Made by a program: the position numbers and the translations under genes
In this document: positions 61,745 to 64,000 of the stretch, piece by piece
How the letters are laid out: every line of letters begins with the position of its first letter
Numbering within the stretch: position 1 is the stretch's first letter
Notes under the pieces: generated by a model
The model's input: the letters and a program-made list of their open reading frames with translations, nothing else
Database searches by the model: none
What the model was told of the DNA's origin: nothing
DNA from: CAZAXU01 sp964489245
GTDB lineage: Bacteria > Bacteroidota > Bacteroidia > Flavobacteriales > Flavobacteriaceae
Assembly: GCA_964489245.1 (NCBI GenBank)
Contig: CAZAXU010000002.1
Span: forward strand, 26,588-90,587
Length of the DNA: 64,000 nucleotides
Direction: 5' to 3'

Positions 61745-64000
61745 ATGAAAATTAAACAATTACTATTTAGCGTATTTTTCTTTACGCTTATGCTCTCTAT
61801 GAGCGCTCAAAAAACTAATAAGGCATCTGTTTTCAAAAAGCCTGCCTATGTAAAAGAAATGCCTTCTTTGGCATCCGGAAAAAATTTAATTCCGGCAGAT
61901 GAAACACCAAAAGAAATCCATGAAATGATTCGAGGAGGAAATATTGTTGTTCCCGGAAAAGGATTACCCGTAAATGGTGACCCCTTAGTGAAAAATAAAA
62001 ACACTCTTACTAGTCAAACACAAGGAAGGGCTCCTATTTTGACTTTTGAAGCGGCAACATCTACATCTACGCCTTCGGATCCTACAATTGCCGTAGGACC
62101 TAATCACGTTTTTGTGGCTTATAACACTGCTTTCAAAGTATTTGATAAAAGTGGAAATCCGCTTACGGCAGCCCTTGACCCGCAAACTGTTTTCGGAGAA
62201 AATGCTTGCTGTGATTTGGTTGTTCAATATGACAAGCAAGCAGATCGTTTTTTGATGATGGAATTAGATAATATTCCAAACGGATTATTGCTAGCTGTCA
62301 GTCAAGGACCCGATCCTGTAAACGACGGATGGTACACTTTTAGATATAACTTTGATCGTACTCCGGATTATGAAAAACTATCTATCTGGAGTGACGGATA
62401 TTATATCACTATGAATTATTACAACTCCAATACATCCGGACATGAAATATTTTTTGCTCTTGAAAGAGATAAAATCTTAACGGGGGATAATACGGCTCAG
62501 ATGATTGGATTTCAACTTCCCGGAATAAAAAATAGTGGTCTTTATTCTCCCGGATGTCCAACCATTAACGGTTCAACATTGCCTCCTGCAGGGAATGTTC
62601 CTATCATCTATCAACAAGATGACGCATGGGCAGGAGTGGCTCAAGACCACCTGAAAATATGGACCGCCACAGTTGATTGGGCTACACCTGCCAACTCAAC
62701 TGTTACGGCTGCTCAAGAACTAACCACTACTCCTTTTAAAGGAGATTTCTCCGGCGGACTTTTTACAAATCTTATACAACCTGACGGATCCAGAACTTGT
62801 GCGCTAAAAGGCGTTATGATGTATGCCACTAACTATAGAAGATTTGGTTCTTACAATTCAATTGTGTTAAATCACGTGGTGGATACCGATGGAAATAACC
62901 ATGCCGGTATTCGTTGGTATGAACTTCGCCAAAACGGAGACGGACAGCCTTGGACTATCTATCAAGAGGGGACTTTCACCACTGCCGATGCCGACTCTGC
63001 ATGGTGTGGCAGTATCAATATGGATGTGCAAGGAAACATCGGTTTGGGATATACAATTGTGGGTGCAAACCACGTTCCCGAACTACGTTTCACAGGAAGA
63101 TATGCCGCAGACCCGCTGGGAACAATGACACTTACAGAAGATATAATTGTTCCGGGAGTAGGCAATGAACCCTCCGGATACAGATATGGCGATTATGCAC
63201 ACATGGTTATGGATCCCAACGATGATAAAACTTTCTGGTATATCGGTGAGTATTTTAACAGTGGAAGGAAAGACCAAGTTGGTGTATACAAAATCGCACC
63301 AAACTTTAACAACGATGTGGGTGTGACCAATATTAACACTCCCGCCACAAACACTGTATTGTCTGCAGATGAAACCGTAACTGTAACCATTTTTAATTAT
63401 GGTAATAATGATGCATCAAACTTCCCCGTGACATATCAACTTGACGGAGGGGCTGTGATTTCAGAAACTTATACAGGAACACTTGCAGCAACTACATCTG
63501 CCCAATATACTTTCACCGCACATGCCGACTTCTCAACAGAAGGACATACTTATGCAGTAGTTGCTTCCACAAACATGGCAGGCGATGAAAATACGTCAAA
63601 TGACAGTACAACGCAAAATATCACACATATTTCTCATAATGATATAGGGGTGACCGCCATCACTTCTCCTGTATCAGGAAACGGTCTGGGAATGGAAACC
63701 GTAACCGTGGATATACAAAACTTCGGCGGAATGCCTCAATCTAATTTTGATGTGAGCTATACAATGGACAACGGAACTCCCGTGGTTGAACAAGTGGCAG
63801 GACCGCTTGCCCCCGGAGCAACAGTCTCCCATTCATTTGCAGCTCAAGTGGACTTGTCTGCTTTCCGATCTTATAGCTTCACTGCCACAACTTCTTTGAC
63901 CGGAGATGCAGATGCATCCAATGATAGTGTAAGTTCAACAGTGGTAAATTCTTCCTGTAATACTGAAACTAATAATACAAGTCAGCCTATTGGACCAAAT
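61745..64000 (+). CDS. Large secreted protein with CARDB-like repeats, 5' part only
   Basis: The frame opens at ATG 61745 and runs off the right edge, giving 752 residues. Residues 1-21 are a signal peptide ending SAQ. Residues about 75-520 form one large globular domain (SDPTIAVGPNHVFVAYNTAFKVFD at its start) of a type found in secreted Bacteroidota proteins. After about 520 come repeated CARDB-like beta-sandwich units, NDVGVTNINTPATNT and NDIGVTAITSPVSGNGLGMETV. Such proteins usually end in a Type IX sorting domain, beyond the window. Likely cell-surface or adhesin-like; no catalytic motif is seen. It is divergent from the nos cluster. Confidence 0.75.
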   Translation, partial: MKIKQLLFSVFFFTLMLSMSAQKTNKASVFKKPAYVKEMPSLASGKNLIPADETPKEIHEMIRGGNIVVPGKGLPVNGDPLVKNKNTLTSQTQGRAPILTFEAATSTSTPSDPTIAVGPNHVFVAYNTAFKVFDKSGNPLTAALDPQTVFGENACCDLVVQYDKQADRFLMMELDNIPNGLLLAVSQGPDPVNDGWYTFRYNFDRTPDYEKLSIWSDGYYITMNYYNSNTSGHEIFFALERDKILTGDNTAQMIGFQLPGIKNSGLYSPGCPTINGSTLPPAGNVPIIYQQDDAWAGVAQDHLKIWTATVDWATPANSTVTAAQELTTTPFKGDFSGGLFTNLIQPDGSRTCALKGVMMYATNYRRFGSYNSIVLNHVVDTDGNNHAGIRWYELRQNGDGQPWTIYQEGTFTTADADSAWCGSINMDVQGNIGLGYTIVGANHVPELRFTGRYAADPLGTMTLTEDIIVPGVGNEPSGYRYGDYAHMVMDPNDDKTFWYIGEYFNSGRKDQVGVYKIAPNFNNDVGVTNINTPATNTVLSADETVTVTIFNYGNNDASNFPVTYQLDGGAVISETYTGTLAATTSAQYTFTAHADFSTEGHTYAVVASTNMAGDENTSNDSTTQNITHISHNDIGVTAITSPVSGNGLGMETVTVDIQNFGGMPQSNFDVSYTMDNGTPVVEQVAGPLAPGATVSHSFAAQVDLSAFRSYSFTATTSLTGDADASNDSVSSTVVNSSCNTETNNTSQPIGPN

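Noticed and set aside
1..64000. CRISPR arrays, rRNA genes, prophage or insertion sequences
   Set aside because: I saw no regularly spaced direct repeats with spacers, no rRNA segments, and no transposase, integrase or phage structural genes in any region read.

Overview
The window is AT-rich DNA from a member of the Bacteroidota, most likely a Flavobacteriia-type organism. The support is internal: promoters of the Bacteroidota type (TTG, then TAnnTTTG) in front of several genes, Type IX secretion sorting tails, a TonB receptor with a carboxypeptidase-like N-terminal domain, a DUF5686 outer-membrane protein, an HU/SPOR fusion protein, and a DnaE with a built-in DnaQ-type exonuclease. The species cannot be named from the sequence. 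One 100-N scaffold gap (28323-28422) sits between two identical 24-base flanks.

Layout. 1-947: start of a large secreted surface protein that leaves the window on the left. 1220-4667: succinate dehydrogenase/fumarate reductase sdhCAB. 4786-5005: decayed remnant of a secreted Type IX protein. 5081-8469: a hemolysin-III family membrane protein and two membrane glycosyltransferases. 8662-10435: a DUF1858 protein overlapping an ALDH7 dehydrogenase. 10543-14479: a DUF5686 outer-membrane protein divergent from a small operon (SPFH protein, DUF4177-like protein, ribbon-helix-helix protein) whose promoters carry 11-bp phased repeats. 14555-17427: 2-oxoacid:ferredoxin oxidoreductase korAB. 17651-24614: HU/SPOR protein, mgtE, rsmA, a secreted metalloprotease, a pterin synthase, lpxH and tRNA-Leu(CAG). 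24769-28293: pyruvate:ferredoxin oxidoreductase. 28616-36994: TonB receptor, an unpartnered histidine kinase, enoyl-CoA hydratase, a zinc-protease lipoprotein, orphan groES, a thioredoxin/glutaredoxin fusion and an RluB-type pseudouridine synthase. 37054-42111: accBC, rpmF, DUF177, pdxA, dps and tpx. 42363-48148: dnaE and a MATE exporter. 48153-49913: zinc-motif protein, YceI protein and pentapeptide lipoprotein. 50229-61284: a clade II type nitrous-oxide reductase (nos) cluster. 61745-64000: start of another large secreted protein.

The most striking system is the nos cluster. Two tandem NosZ paralogues have lost opposite copper centres. The 799-aa protein keeps all seven CuZ histidines, has lost every CuA ligand and carries a fused C-terminal cytochrome c. 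The 730-aa protein keeps a complete CuA site and has lost all seven CuZ histidines. NosZ is normally a head-to-tail homodimer in which CuA of one chain works with CuZ of the other, so the natural reading is an obligate heteromeric N2O reductase with one composite CuA-CuZ site. The rest of the operon (nosB-like, nosD, nosG, nosH, nosF, nosL, nosY) supplies maturation and electron delivery. No nosR or separate nosC cytochrome is seen. A 44-codon Cys-rich frame with an internal UGA fits exactly between nosF and nosL.

Together the genes suggest a facultative anaerobe that oxidises pyruvate and 2-oxoacids with ferredoxin-linked enzymes, runs a quinone-linked succinate dehydrogenase or fumarate reductase, and can use N2O as an electron acceptor.
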